DNA of 64,000 nucleotides. It comes from Paraburkholderia polaris. GTDB taxonomy: Bacteria > Pseudomonadota > Gammaproteobacteria > Burkholderiales > Burkholderiaceae. Of the stretch, positions 10,532-19,074 are shown piece after piece. The stretch covers positions 124,001-188,000 of the forward strand of contig NZ_JABBGJ010000010.1 in assembly GCF_012927345.1 (NCBI RefSeq). Reading direction: 5' to 3'. Made by a program: the position numbers and the translations under genes. Numbering within the stretch: the first letter of the stretch is position 1; each line of letters opens with the position of its first letter. The notes under the pieces were generated by a model. It saw only the letters and a list, made by a program, of their open reading frames with translations. It was not told the DNA's origin and did no database searches.

Positions 10532-11926
10532 ATGCTCGCCACCGATTCCGATCCGATCGTCGCCATTGCCACCGCACCCGGCCGAGGCGGAATCGGGGTC
10601 GTGCGGATTTCGTGCGGTCGTGCCGGAGAAGCCGCCGCGCAGCCGCTGATGCAAGCACTCACCGGCCAGGCACTTGCGCCGCGGCATGCGAGTTATGTGC
10701 CCTTCCTCGACGGCACCGGCAACGCGCTCGACCGCGGCATCGCGCTGTACTTTCCCGCGCCGCACTCCTACACCGGCGAGCATGTGCTCGAGTTGCAAGG
10801 CCACGGCGGTCCGGTCGTGCTGCAACTGGTGCTGCAGCGATGCATCGACGCCGGCCGTGCGTTCGGTTTGCGTCTAGCCGAACCGGGCGAATTCACGCGA
10901 CGCGCGTTTCTCAACGACAAGTTGGATCTGGCGCAAGCGGAAGCCGTCGCCGATCTGATCGAGGCCAGCACCGAGGCCGCCGCACGCTCGGCGGGCCGCT
11001 CGCTCGACGGTGCGTTTTCGCGCGACATCCATGCTCTGGTCGAGGAGGTCATCACGCTGCGGATGCTGGTCGAGGCGACGCTTGATTTCCCGGAAGAAGA
11101 AATCGACTTTCTGGAAGCCGCCGACGCCCGCGGCAAGCTCGCGCGGATCCGCGAGCGCCTCACGCACGTACTGAGCGAAGCGCGCCAGGGCGCGTTGCTG
11201 CGCGAGGGTTTGTCGGTGGTGCTGGCGGGACAGCCGAACGTCGGCAAGTCGTCGCTGCTGAACGCGCTGGCCGGCGCGGAGCTGGCCATCGTCACGCCAA
11301 TCGCCGGCACCACACGCGACAAGGTCGCGCAGACGATCCAGATCGAAGGCATTCCGCTGCATGTAATCGATACGGCCGGCCTGCGCGATACCGAAGACGA
11401 GGTGGAGAAGATCGGCATTGCGCGCACGTGGAGCGAGATCGAACGCGCGGACGTCGTGCTGCACCTGCTCGATGCGCGAACTGGCATGAACGTCGAAGAC
11501 GAAACGATCGCGGGTCGCTTCCCGAGCGGCGTGCCGGTGGTGCGCGTGCTGAACAAGACGGATCTGACCGGGCTCGCACCGACCGTGACACCGCTGGACG
11601 CGGACCTCGAGCTCAGCGAAGTAAGGCTGTCGGCGAAACAGGGCGATGGCGTTGCGTTGCTGCGTGAGGAATTGCTGCGCATCGCCGGCTGGCAGGCCGG
11701 CGCGGAGAGCGTCTACCTCGCGCGCGAGCGGCATCTGATTGCGCTGCGCGCGGCCCAGGAGCATCTGGCGACGGCTGCGGCGCACGCGGATCAGAACGCT
11801 CAAGCACTCGATCTGTTCGCCGAGGAGTTGCGGCTCGCGCAGGACCAACTGAACTCGATTACCGGGGAATTCAGTTCGGACGATCTGCTCGGGGTGATTT
11901 TCAGCCGGTTTTGTATCGGGAAATAA
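10532..11926 (+). CDS. mnmE: tRNA modification GTPase MnmE
   Basis: The product is 464 residues from the ATG at 10532 ([20 protein letters not shown]). With MnmG it makes the cmnm5U modification at the wobble position of several tRNAs. An N-terminal tetrahydrofolate-binding domain is followed by a helical domain with an inserted Ras-like G domain: G1 GQPNVGKSS (233-241), the [17 protein letters not shown] switch region and NKTD. The C-terminus ends in FCIGK, the conserved Cys motif. The 3' end of this gene is a known insertion site for genomic islands, and an integrase lies 298 bp downstream. Confidence 0.97.
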   Translation: MLATDSDPIVAIATAPGRGGIGVVRISCGRAGEAAAQPLMQALTGQALAPRHASYVPFLDGTGNALDRGIALYFPAPHSYTGEHVLELQGHGGPVVLQLVLQRCIDAGRAFGLRLAEPGEFTRRAFLNDKLDLAQAEAVADLIEASTEAAARSAGRSLDGAFSRDIHALVEEVITLRMLVEATLDFPEEEIDFLEAADARGKLARIRERLTHVLSEARQGALLREGLSVVLAGQPNVGKSSLLNALAGAELAIVTPIAGTTRDKVAQTIQIEGIPLHVIDTAGLRDTEDEVEKIGIARTWSEIERADVVLHLLDARTGMNVEDETIAGRFPSGVPVVRVLNKTDLTGLAPTVTPLDADLELSEVRLSAKQGDGVALLREELLRIAGWQAGAESVYLARERHLIALRAAQEHLATAAAHADQNAQALDLFAEELRLAQDQLNSITGEFSSDDLLGVIFSRFCIGK

Positions 11927-12223
11927 CGTGCTGCCGAGCGACGACCAACGTTCGCAAGCACGTCGCTAGAGGTTGTCGCCCACCGAGAAGGCGAAGATTG
12001 CCTGCAGACGGTCGGACCACCCGGTCCAAGACCATTTCGGTGAAGCCACCAGAATGGTGACCCTTGGATACGGAGCAACGCGCGGGATCACCGACCTCCC
12101 CCGCGTCACGTCTGCCTGCCGTGTATTGAACACCCTCTGTTGACCTAAATCTGCCCATTTTTTTGGTACACAAAAGACAAACCGCTCTAAAATCCCCGCT
12201 GTCCGTGTATCAAACGATCCGCC
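11927..12223. other. mnmE-integrase gap, possible island junction
   Basis: This 297-bp gap follows the mnmE stop. I find no convincing gene or terminator; CGTGCT and AAGCACG near its start could pair weakly. Just before the integrase, GGTACACAAAA (about 12160) resembles TGGTACACACGG located just after it (about 13543), which may mark recombinase arm sites or an element boundary. Confidence 0.3.
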
Positions 12224-13435
12224 ATGCCCAAACTAGCCGCCCCCCTCACCGAAACGCAGATCCGCGCGCTTGAACCCCGCGCCACCCGCTATTGCGTCGC
12301 AGACGGCAACGGCCTCGTCATCGAAATCATGACGACGGGCACCAAGGTCTGGCGCTTCCGCTATTCACTGAACGGCAAGCGCCAGCCGCTGGCCACGATC
12401 GGCGACTACCGGATGATTTCGCTGCGGGTCGCGCGCGCCAAGGCGCAGAAGTACGCGGAGATGGTCGCGAGCGGCGTCTCGCCGGTGGCGACGGCGCGCC
12501 GCGACCGCGGCGCGGAGAGCAAGGCTGAGGTGCTGCGCGAGGGCGCGGAGCTCTATCTCGCGACGGAGATGGCCGGCAAGTCCGCGGAATATCAGCGCAC
12601 CACGCGGCGCGCGCTCGAAAAAGATGTTCTCCCCGCCATTGGCGCCAAGCCGATCAAAGCCGTGACGGACGACGACATCCGCGCGATATGCGACCAGATC
12701 AAAAGCCGTGGCTCGCCCAAGATGGCGCTGCACACGCGCAACGCGGTCAAGCGGCTCTATGAGTACCTGATCGCCCGGCAACTCGCCACGACCAATCCGG
12801 CGGCGCTCATCCCGGCACGCTTCATCGCGACGCCGGACAGCCGCACCCGCGTGCTCGCCCCAGACGAAATGCGCGCCATGCTCCGCGCGATCTACGCATC
12901 GAACATTCGACGTCCATTGAAATTGGCTTTGCACCTGCTCGTGCTGACGATGGTGCGGAAATCGGACATCGTCGAGGCGGCCTGGTCCGAATTCAACCTC
13001 AACGCAGCGCGATGGACGATCCCCGCCGCGCGGATGAACAAGGGCCGCGAGCATGTGGTGTATCTCTCGCATCAGGCGGTTGCCCTGCTTCGCGAGCTTC
13101 AGGACACGAAGACCAGTCGGAATTTCGTATTCCCGAGCGTGAGGGGCGACGATCGGCCGATCGCCAAGAGCACGCTCAATCAAGCCGTCAAATCGCTCGG
13201 ACTCGACGTCGAGCATTTCGTCCTACATGACTTTCGACGCACCGCCGCGACTCACTTGCGCGAGATGGGGCAGCCTTCGGACGCGATTAACAATGCGCTG
13301 GCGCATACCGTCAAAGACGCCCCGGGCAGAGATGGCCACGCTGAGAATGCAGCAGAACGGCGTCGAACCTTGCAATTGTGGGCGGATTTCGTCGACGCCC
13401 AGATCGGGAGCGGCCGACAAGGCGTGATCGGCTGA
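12224..13435 (+). CDS. Tyrosine integrase (DUF4102/P4 type), probably inactive
   Basis: The product is 403 residues. The N-terminal arm-binding domain (about 1-95) and central SAM-like domain resemble P4-type integrases. Catalytic residues visible are Arg245 (MVRKSDI), His335 and Arg338 (HDFRR) and His361 (LAHTV). The stretch that normally carries the nucleophile, of the form GAYxRxxY before AERRR, reads GRDGHAENAAERRR, so both tyrosines are replaced. The following ERRRTLQLWADF is intact, which argues for substitution rather than frameshift. It sits at the mnmE 3' end like island integrases, but no cargo is evident downstream, so this looks like a decayed island remnant. Confidence 0.82.
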   Translation: MPKLAAPLTETQIRALEPRATRYCVADGNGLVIEIMTTGTKVWRFRYSLNGKRQPLATIGDYRMISLRVARAKAQKYAEMVASGVSPVATARRDRGAESKAEVLREGAELYLATEMAGKSAEYQRTTRRALEKDVLPAIGAKPIKAVTDDDIRAICDQIKSRGSPKMALHTRNAVKRLYEYLIARQLATTNPAALIPARFIATPDSRTRVLAPDEMRAMLRAIYASNIRRPLKLALHLLVLTMVRKSDIVEAAWSEFNLNAARWTIPAARMNKGREHVVYLSHQAVALLRELQDTKTSRNFVFPSVRGDDRPIAKSTLNQAVKSLGLDVEHFVLHDFRRTAATHLREMGQPSDAINNALAHTVKDAPGRDGHAENAAERRRTLQLWADFVDAQIGSGRQGVIG

Positions 13436-13500
13436 GTGCGGCAGATGTGGCAGGTGCAAACCCGGTTGTCGCAGTGCATCTCACCATCGTGCCAGCAGCG

Positions 13501-13536
13501 CCGGCAACGCCGGCAACGCCGGCAACGCCGGCAACG
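13501..13536. repeat. Four tandem copies of a 9-bp unit
   Basis: CCGGCAACG is repeated four times exactly, 65 bp after the integrase gene. No gene spans it convincingly. The rest of 13436-13756 holds no feature I can support. Confidence 0.9.
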
Positions 13537-13756
13537 CATTTTATGGTACACACGGAAATATTCATTGACCGCAAGTGACTGCCAATAAAAAGAAAAACAC
13601 CATCTTCACTAGGTTCTATTTCACTATCTTCTGCACCGTTGCCGGTGCATTCACGTCAATCTCGCCGCGCTGCCAGCCAACCCATCACTGCGTCCTTTTT
13701 TCCCGCCATTCATCGTCTAAACTGAAGCATGGATGCACGCCGGGACGGAGGCTCCC

Positions 13757-13918
13757 ATGTCTGAATCGTTAATGGCTTATTTGTTGGGACCTTTGGTGAT
13801 GCTGGTGGTCGGCCTGGCGATCTGGGCCGCGTCCCTCTATCACGACAAGACGAAGCCGGAGCGCCTCGAGCGCTGGCTCGACACGCACTATGCGGAGTGG
13901 CTGCATCACAAGCATTGA
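13757..13918 (+). CDS. Small membrane protein, unknown function
   Basis: The product is 53 residues from the ATG at 13757, preceded by a good ribosome binding site (ACGGAG, 6 nt away). One transmembrane helix (YLLGPLVMLVVGLAIWAASL, about residues 8-27) is followed by a charged, Trp/His-containing cytoplasmic or periplasmic tail. A terminator follows at once, so it is likely monocistronic. I do not recognise the family. Confidence 0.72.
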   Translation: MSESLMAYLLGPLVMLVVGLAIWAASLYHDKTKPERLERWLDTHYAEWLHHKH

Positions 13919-13936
13919 GCGGAGACACCCAACAAG

Positions 13937-13968
13937 AAAAGGCCGTCGCACCCTGCGACGGCCTTTTT
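13937..13968. terminator. Terminator after the small membrane protein
   Basis: GGCCGTCGCA/TGCGACGGCC (13941-13962) forms a 10-bp stem with a 2-3 nt loop, followed by TTTTT on the plus strand. AAAA on the other side makes it usable for the opposite strand too. Confidence 0.92.
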
Positions 13969-14015
13969 CTCTGTAGCGCGCGAGCATCGAGTCCGCGCGC
14001 GCCAGCGCTCGTCAG

Positions 14016-14342
14016 TTACCAGCCCGGTTGAGGCTGCTGCGGATACCCATATTGTGCCGGCGGCGGCGCACCGCACGCGACGTACGCACGCTGGTACTGG
14101 TCATAGCAGTATCCCGGCGGCGGCCCCGCATAGACGGGTGCCGGCTGATACACCGGCTGCGCATAGACCGGCTGCTGGTAAGCGACCACAGGCGCCGGAT
14201 TCAACGCGGACGTCACCACCGCGCCCAGCACGGCCCCGCCGATCAGCGCACCGACGACATCGCCGCCATCGCCATGAGCCGACGCTTGCCCCGCCACGCT
14301 CAGACTCCCCACCATCAACAACGCCACCGCAATCTTTTTCAT
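14016..14342 (-). CDS. Secreted Gly/Pro/Tyr-rich protein
   Basis: The product is 108 residues from MKKIAVALLMVGSLSVAGQA at 14342; an in-frame extension to 14423 is rejected because the signal peptide starts here. Signal peptidase cleavage is likely after GQASA. A glycine-zipper-like hydrophobic stretch (VVGALIGGAVLGAVVTSAL) follows, then a low-complexity region of repeated PVYxQP/PAPVYAG units and a C-terminal Tyr/Pro/Gln tail. It resembles small envelope proteins of the YMGG/glycine-zipper type. Function unknown. Between it and wspA (14343-14681) I see no other gene. Confidence 0.75.
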   Translation of the reverse strand: MKKIAVALLMVGSLSVAGQASAHGDGGDVVGALIGGAVLGAVVTSALNPAPVVAYQQPVYAQPVYQPAPVYAGPPPGYCYDQYQRAYVACGAPPPAQYGYPQQPQPGW

Positions 14343-14681
14343 GTTTCGCTCCCGCCGTTCAGGCATGGAACAGATTGTGTAGGGCGCGCGCGGAAATAGA
14401 TGCTGCAGTTGGTAACTGGCCATTACCGATGTAACGTCGCGCAGGTATTCCTGCTCACCGTTTTCCGCGAGCGGGAAAACGGCGCGCCTCTGACCGGCAA
14501 CCCGCTAAGTCCTGAAAATGGCAGCTCGCCTACCGCCATCCATTCCCACGATCAATGTAAAATTCGCCGCATGACCCGTCGGACAAATCTGACGACCGCA
14601 AAGCTTTCCGATCCTTCGGCGTCCGGACCCACAAGTCGACGTCGGCGTCGAGACCAAGCCAAAAAGTTAAGGGGCGTGCGC

Positions 14682-16307
14682 GTGAAACAATGGACCATCC
14701 GGCAACGGATTCTGTGCAGCTTCGGGATCGTGCTGATCGTGATGCTGGCAATGGCAATCGTCACTTTCGAGCAACTCGGCGGTATCGACCGCGACGCGAA
14801 GAGCCAGCAGGAAGACTCGATGCCCGGCCTCTACTACGCAACCGCGATGCGCGCGGCCTGGTTCGAGAACTACACCGTCACGCAGCGTCTCATCTATGTG
14901 GACACGGACCCCGACTCCGTCAAGCGCGACACCGCACGTTTGCAAGACACCGAGCAAACGCTGACGAAGCTCCTCGGCGACTATGGCGCGACCATCTTCC
15001 GCGACAACGATCGTGAGTTCTTCAACGCCTTCCGCCAGCAACACGCACAGTACCTGCCGATCCAGGCCTCCCTGTTGAATGCCTTGCCGGGTTCGAAAGA
15101 GAACGCCGAGCGCATCTTCAACACGCAACTCACGTCGATCTGGGAAGCGGGTCGTGTCTCGGCGCGCAACCTTGTCGAGAATAACAAGACCGACGCCGAC
15201 AAGGCCGCCGAAAGCATCCGCAAATCGGTCGAGGCCACCCGTATCGTGCTGCTCGTGATGTTGCTGGTCGCCGCCGTCGTCGCCATGCTGGCCGGATACT
15301 GGTTGCTGCGCGCAGTCACCACGCCGATGGCAAAGGTGCTGCAAGTCGTCGACATCATGCGCACGGGTGACCTCACGCAACGTCTGCAGCTGAACCGCGC
15401 GGATGAAATCGGCGCGCTCGAAGCAGGCTTTAACCGCATGACCGACGAACTCACCGCGCTGGTTGGCCAGGCGCAGAAGTCGGCGGTCCAGGTCACCACA
15501 TCGGTGACGGAAATCGCCGCGACCTCGCGTGAACAGCAAGCCACCGCGAACGAAACCGCGGCGACCACCACCGAGATCGGCGCCACGTCGCGCGAAATCT
15601 TCGCGACCTCGCGCGATCTGCTGCGCACCATGAACGAAGTCTCCGAAGTGGCCGGCCAATCGGCGGCACTCGCCGGCACCGGCCACGCCGGTCTCGCGCG
15701 CATGGAAGAGACCATGCGCCTCGTGATGGAAGCGGCCGGTTCGGTCAACGCGAAGCTCGCGATCCTCAACGAGAAGGCCAGCAACATCAACCAGGTCGTC
15801 GCCACCATCACCAAGGTCGCGGACCAGACCAACCTGCTCTCGCTGAACGCGGCGATCGAAGCAGAAAAGGCCGGCGAATACGGCCGCGGCTTCGCGGTCG
15901 TGGCGACCGAGATTCGCCGCCTCGCGGATCAAACGGCCGTGGCGACCTACGACATCGAACAGATGGTCAAAGAGATCCAGTCGGCGGTCGCGGCGGGCGT
16001 GATGGGCATGGATAAGTTCTCCGAAGAAGTGCGGCGCGGCATGCTCGACGTGCAGAACGTGGGCGGCCATCTCACGCAGATCATTCAGCAGGTGCAGGCG
16101 CTCGCGCCGCGCTTCTCGATGGTCAACGAGGGCATGCAGACGCAAGCCACGGGCGCCGAGCAGATTACCCAGGCGCTGACCCAGCTCTCGGAGGCCGCGC
16201 AGCAGACGGCCGAATCGCTGCGCCAGTCGACTCAGGCGATCGACGATCTGACCCACGTCGCCAATAGTCTGCGCACCGGCGTATCGCGCTTCAAGGTGGT
16301 GGCCTGA
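14682..16307 (+). CDS. wspA: Wsp methyl-accepting chemoreceptor WspA
   Basis: The product is 541 residues if started at the GTG at 14682, which has AAGGGG 7 nt upstream; upstream in-frame starts give an implausible leader. It is the membrane receptor that activates the Wsp pathway on surface contact or envelope stress. Two membrane helices (about 9-28 and 188-208) bracket a periplasmic four-helix-type domain. A HAMP domain and cytoplasmic methyl-accepting coiled coil follow, with the signalling tip KVADQTNLLSLNAAIEAEKA. It opens a seven-gene operon in canonical Wsp order; the length matches typical WspA. Confidence 0.92.
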   Translation: MKQWTIRQRILCSFGIVLIVMLAMAIVTFEQLGGIDRDAKSQQEDSMPGLYYATAMRAAWFENYTVTQRLIYVDTDPDSVKRDTARLQDTEQTLTKLLGDYGATIFRDNDREFFNAFRQQHAQYLPIQASLLNALPGSKENAERIFNTQLTSIWEAGRVSARNLVENNKTDADKAAESIRKSVEATRIVLLVMLLVAAVVAMLAGYWLLRAVTTPMAKVLQVVDIMRTGDLTQRLQLNRADEIGALEAGFNRMTDELTALVGQAQKSAVQVTTSVTEIAATSREQQATANETAATTTEIGATSREIFATSRDLLRTMNEVSEVAGQSAALAGTGHAGLARMEETMRLVMEAAGSVNAKLAILNEKASNINQVVATITKVADQTNLLSLNAAIEAEKAGEYGRGFAVVATEIRRLADQTAVATYDIEQMVKEIQSAVAAGVMGMDKFSEEVRRGMLDVQNVGGHLTQIIQQVQALAPRFSMVNEGMQTQATGAEQITQALTQLSEAAQQTAESLRQSTQAIDDLTHVANSLRTGVSRFKVVA

Positions 16308-16383
16308 CGCGCGGCGTCGGGTTCACTGAAGCACGCTGACACCGACCCACCCATACGCCTCTCCACAGCCAAAGCCCACGCCG

Positions 16384-16848
16384 ATGCTCTTCATCCTCTT
16401 CACGCTCGATAGCGAACGCTACGTAATCGACGCGACGCAGGTGGAGCGTCTGATTCCGCTCACGCCGCAGTCGCCGCCAAAGACGATCCCCGGCGCGCCG
16501 TCGTGGGTCGCGGGCGTGCTCGAACACGAAGGCGCACCGCTGCCGGTGATCGATCTGCCGGCGCTTGCGCTCGGCCGCCCCGCCGCGCAGTTGATGTCGA
16601 CGCGCGTCGTGCTGGTGCGCTATCCCCATGCGGGCACGGTGCGCCTGCTCGCGCTCCTGCTCGAAGGCGCCACGCGCACCATCCGCCTCGCCGCCGACGC
16701 GTTTCATGATGCCGGCATCGACCTGCCGCACGCGCGCTATCTGGGCCCGGTCGCGAGCGAAGCAGGCGGTCTGGTGCAATGGATTCGCGTCGAGCATCTG
16801 CTGCCCGACGATGTCAAAGCCCTGCTGTTTCCCGAGGCGCACGCATGA
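16384..16848 (+). CDS. wspB: CheW-like coupling protein WspB
   Basis: The product is 154 residues, a single CheW domain (MLFILFTLDSERYVIDATQVERLIPL, then PSWVAGVLEHEGAPLPVIDLPAL). It should couple WspA to the kinase WspE in the receptor array. It follows wspA by 76 bp, and its stop codon overlaps the wspC ATG (ATGA), indicating translational coupling. Confidence 0.88.
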   Translation: MLFILFTLDSERYVIDATQVERLIPLTPQSPPKTIPGAPSWVAGVLEHEGAPLPVIDLPALALGRPAAQLMSTRVVLVRYPHAGTVRLLALLLEGATRTIRLAADAFHDAGIDLPHARYLGPVASEAGGLVQWIRVEHLLPDDVKALLFPEAHA

Positions 16849-18398
16849 ACGCGCATCACGACAACGCGCCGCTCTATCGACGCTTCACCGATCTGCTGCA
16901 TCGAACCATCGGGCTCGATGCAGCGTCGCTCGGTCATAGCGCGATCGAACGCGCGGTCGACCAGCGCGCCGCCGCCTGGTGCGCGGACGGCCACGCCGAC
17001 GCCACGCTCGCCGACTACTGGGACGCCGCGCACACATCGCCGGCCATGGTGCAGGCGCTGGTCGAAACGGTGGTGGTGCCGGAGACCTGGTTTTACCGCG
17101 ACGCCGATGCGTTCAGAGCGCTTGCGCGTCTCGCGCACAAACGTCTTGACGAGCGCGGCACCGCGCTGCCACTGCGAATTCTGAGCCTGCCCTGCTCGAC
17201 CGGCGAAGAACCGTACACGATCGCGATGACGCTGCTCGACGCGGGCATCGGCGCCGCGCACATGCGCATCGACGCGATGGATATCAGCGAGCGCTCGCTG
17301 GCCGTCGCGCAGCGCGCCGTGTACAGCCGCAACTCGTTTCGCGGCAACGCGTTCCCGTTTCGCGACGCCCACTTCACGCGCACCGAAGACGGCTGGCGTC
17401 TCGCGCCGCGCATCGTCGACGCGGTCCGGTTTTCGCGCGCCAACCTGATGCAACTCGATGCCGCGGCGCTCGGCGTCTACGACTTCGTGTTCTGCCGCAA
17501 CGTGCTGATTTACTTCGACCGCGACGCACAACAGACGGCCTTGCATGCGCTCAACAGCGTGTTGGCGGAAAACGGCACGCTGTTCGTCGGTCCTGCGGAA
17601 ACCGGGCTGTTGATGCGTCATGGCATGCAGTCGGCGAAGATTCCTTTGGCGTTTGCTTTCCACCGCGCCTCGCCCGCTGAAGCGCAGTTCAGCGGCTGGC
17701 ACACCGCGCCGCTTGCCACCGCTGCGGCACTCGCGATGACACATTCGCCAGTGCCCGCGCTCGCGCCGCTGCAAGTGTTCTCGGCAGAGCCTTTCGCGTG
17801 GCCCGATCCGGTTGCGCGCACGCCGTTCAGCGGTGGTTCGGCGCAGACGCCGTCCAAAGGCATTTCGCCCCACCTGCCGTTGGAGGGTATTGGGCAACGC
17901 TTACCGTTTGATGGCATTTCGCAGCGCACGTCATTGAGTGGTATTCCGCAACGCACATCGCCGAAAGACATTTCACAGCACACGCCTTGGGACAGTATTT
18001 CGCAGCACTCGCCCAAGCCGTTCAGAGCCGCGTCGCGGTCGCATGAGTTCCTGTCGCCGGAAGTCACCTCGCCGACCAACGCCGCACGCGACACGCTGCA
18101 AGCCGCGCACGCGCTGGCCGACGCGGGCCGTCTGACCGAAGCCGCGAACGCGATCAACGTCTATCTGGAACAGCACGCGCCGCACGCCGATGCGTTCTAC
18201 CTGCTCGGTGTGCTGGCCGACGCTAGCGGCGATACGAACCTCGCACGCGGCCAGTATCGCAAGGCGCTCTATCTCGACCCGCGGCACACCGAAGCACTCG
18301 CGCATCTGGCGACGCTGCTCGAACTCGAAGGCGACCGCAACGGCGCGCGTCTGTTGATGGAACGCGCATCACGCGCGCAGGGAGCGCAACGTGGTTGA
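16845..18398 (+). CDS. wspC: CheR-type receptor methyltransferase WspC with TPR domain
   Basis: The product is 517 residues from the ATG at 16845 that overlaps the wspB stop. The SAM-dependent methyltransferase methylates glutamates on WspA. Motifs include LSLPCSTGEEPYTIAM (SAM loop) and FCRNVLIYFD. The C-terminal part (about 420-517) has TPR-type helices (HADAFYLLGVLADASGDTNLARGQYRKAL region), as in WspC homologues. Between the two lies a linker of seven imperfect 9-residue repeats (about residues 330-392), described separately. wspD starts inside its last codons. Confidence 0.9.
   Translation: MNAHHDNAPLYRRFTDLLHRTIGLDAASLGHSAIERAVDQRAAAWCADGHADATLADYWDAAHTSPAMVQALVETVVVPETWFYRDADAFRALARLAHKRLDERGTALPLRILSLPCSTGEEPYTIAMTLLDAGIGAAHMRIDAMDISERSLAVAQRAVYSRNSFRGNAFPFRDAHFTRTEDGWRLAPRIVDAVRFSRANLMQLDAAALGVYDFVFCRNVLIYFDRDAQQTALHALNSVLAENGTLFVGPAETGLLMRHGMQSAKIPLAFAFHRASPAEAQFSGWHTAPLATAAALAMTHSPVPALAPLQVFSAEPFAWPDPVARTPFSGGSAQTPSKGISPHLPLEGIGQRLPFDGISQRTSLSGIPQRTSPKDISQHTPWDSISQHSPKPFRAASRSHEFLSPEVTSPTNAARDTLQAAHALADAGRLTEAANAINVYLEQHAPHADAFYLLGVLADASGDTNLARGQYRKALYLDPRHTEALAHLATLLELEGDRNGARLLMERASRAQGAQRG
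17832..18020 (+). repeat. Seven imperfect 27-bp repeats in the wspC linker
   Basis: The repeats encode the 9-residue units GGSAQTPSK, GISPHLPLE, GIGQRLPFD, GISQRTSLS, GIPQRTSPK, DISQHTPWD and SISQHSPKP. The consensus is GISQRTPxx. Codon usage drifts between units, so the array is not freshly duplicated. Confidence 0.85.
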
Positions 18399-19074
18399 GG
18401 ACCGCTCGGTAACGTTCGACGATTGCTGGAACCGCATCGGCGTGCGCGGCGATTCGTCGTGCGAGCGGCTGGTCGAATACGTGCGCTGTCTGAATTGCCC
18501 CGTGTTCGAAGCGGCCGCGGCCAAATTGCTGGAGCGACCGATTCCGCTCGTGGATCTGTCGCTGCGTGACGCCGACAACCCAGCGCTACGGCAACGACGT
18601 GATCCACAAGGTGCGAGTGAGTCGTTCCTCATCTTCCGTATCGGCGGCGAATGGCTCGCGCTTCCTACGACGGTCTTCAAGCGCATCGTGCAGACGCGGC
18701 CGATTCATACGTTGCCGCACCGGCAGCATCGCGCGGTGCTCGGCGTGGTGAATGTGCAGGGCGACTTGCTGGTGTGCCTGTCGCTCGCGCATCTGCTGGG
18801 TTTCGAGGCCGACACCATCGCGGGCGATGATAAAGCGCGTCACGATCTGCCGCGTTTGCTGGTGGTTTCGCGCGCCGAAGAGCACGCGGTGTTCCCCGTC
18901 GATCAGGTCGACGGCGTGCATCGGATCGCGGTCTCTACCTTTTGCCCGCCGCCCGCGACGCTCTCGCAAGCCGCCGCTGCGCATACGCGCGCCGTGGCTC
19001 CGTGGCGCGGCATGACGGTCGGCCTGCTCGACGCCGATGCATTGTTCGATACCTTGAACAGGAGTCTCGGATGA
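18391..19074 (+). CDS. wspD: CheW-like coupling protein WspD
   Basis: The product is 227 residues from a GTG at 18391, which overlaps the end of wspC. A Cys-containing N-terminal extension (CWNRIGVRGDSSCERLVEYVRCLNCPVFE) precedes a CheW domain (ESFLIFRIGGEWLALP, then RAVLGVVNVQGDLLVCLSL). The N-terminal extension with this Cys pattern is typical of WspD and separates it from WspB. It ends by overlapping the wspE ATG. Confidence 0.88.
   Translation: MVEDRSVTFDDCWNRIGVRGDSSCERLVEYVRCLNCPVFEAAAAKLLERPIPLVDLSLRDADNPALRQRRDPQGASESFLIFRIGGEWLALPTTVFKRIVQTRPIHTLPHRQHRAVLGVVNVQGDLLVCLSLAHLLGFEADTIAGDDKARHDLPRLLVVSRAEEHAVFPVDQVDGVHRIAVSTFCPPPATLSQAAAAHTRAVAPWRGMTVGLLDADALFDTLNRSLG

Noticed and set aside
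11927-12223. Insertion-sequence fragment between mnmE and the integrase
   Set aside because: A few minus-strand frames look transposase-like at a glance, but no DDE motif or terminal repeat can be placed.
13501-13536. CRISPR-like array
   Set aside because: Units are 9 bp and contiguous, with no spacers and no cas genes.
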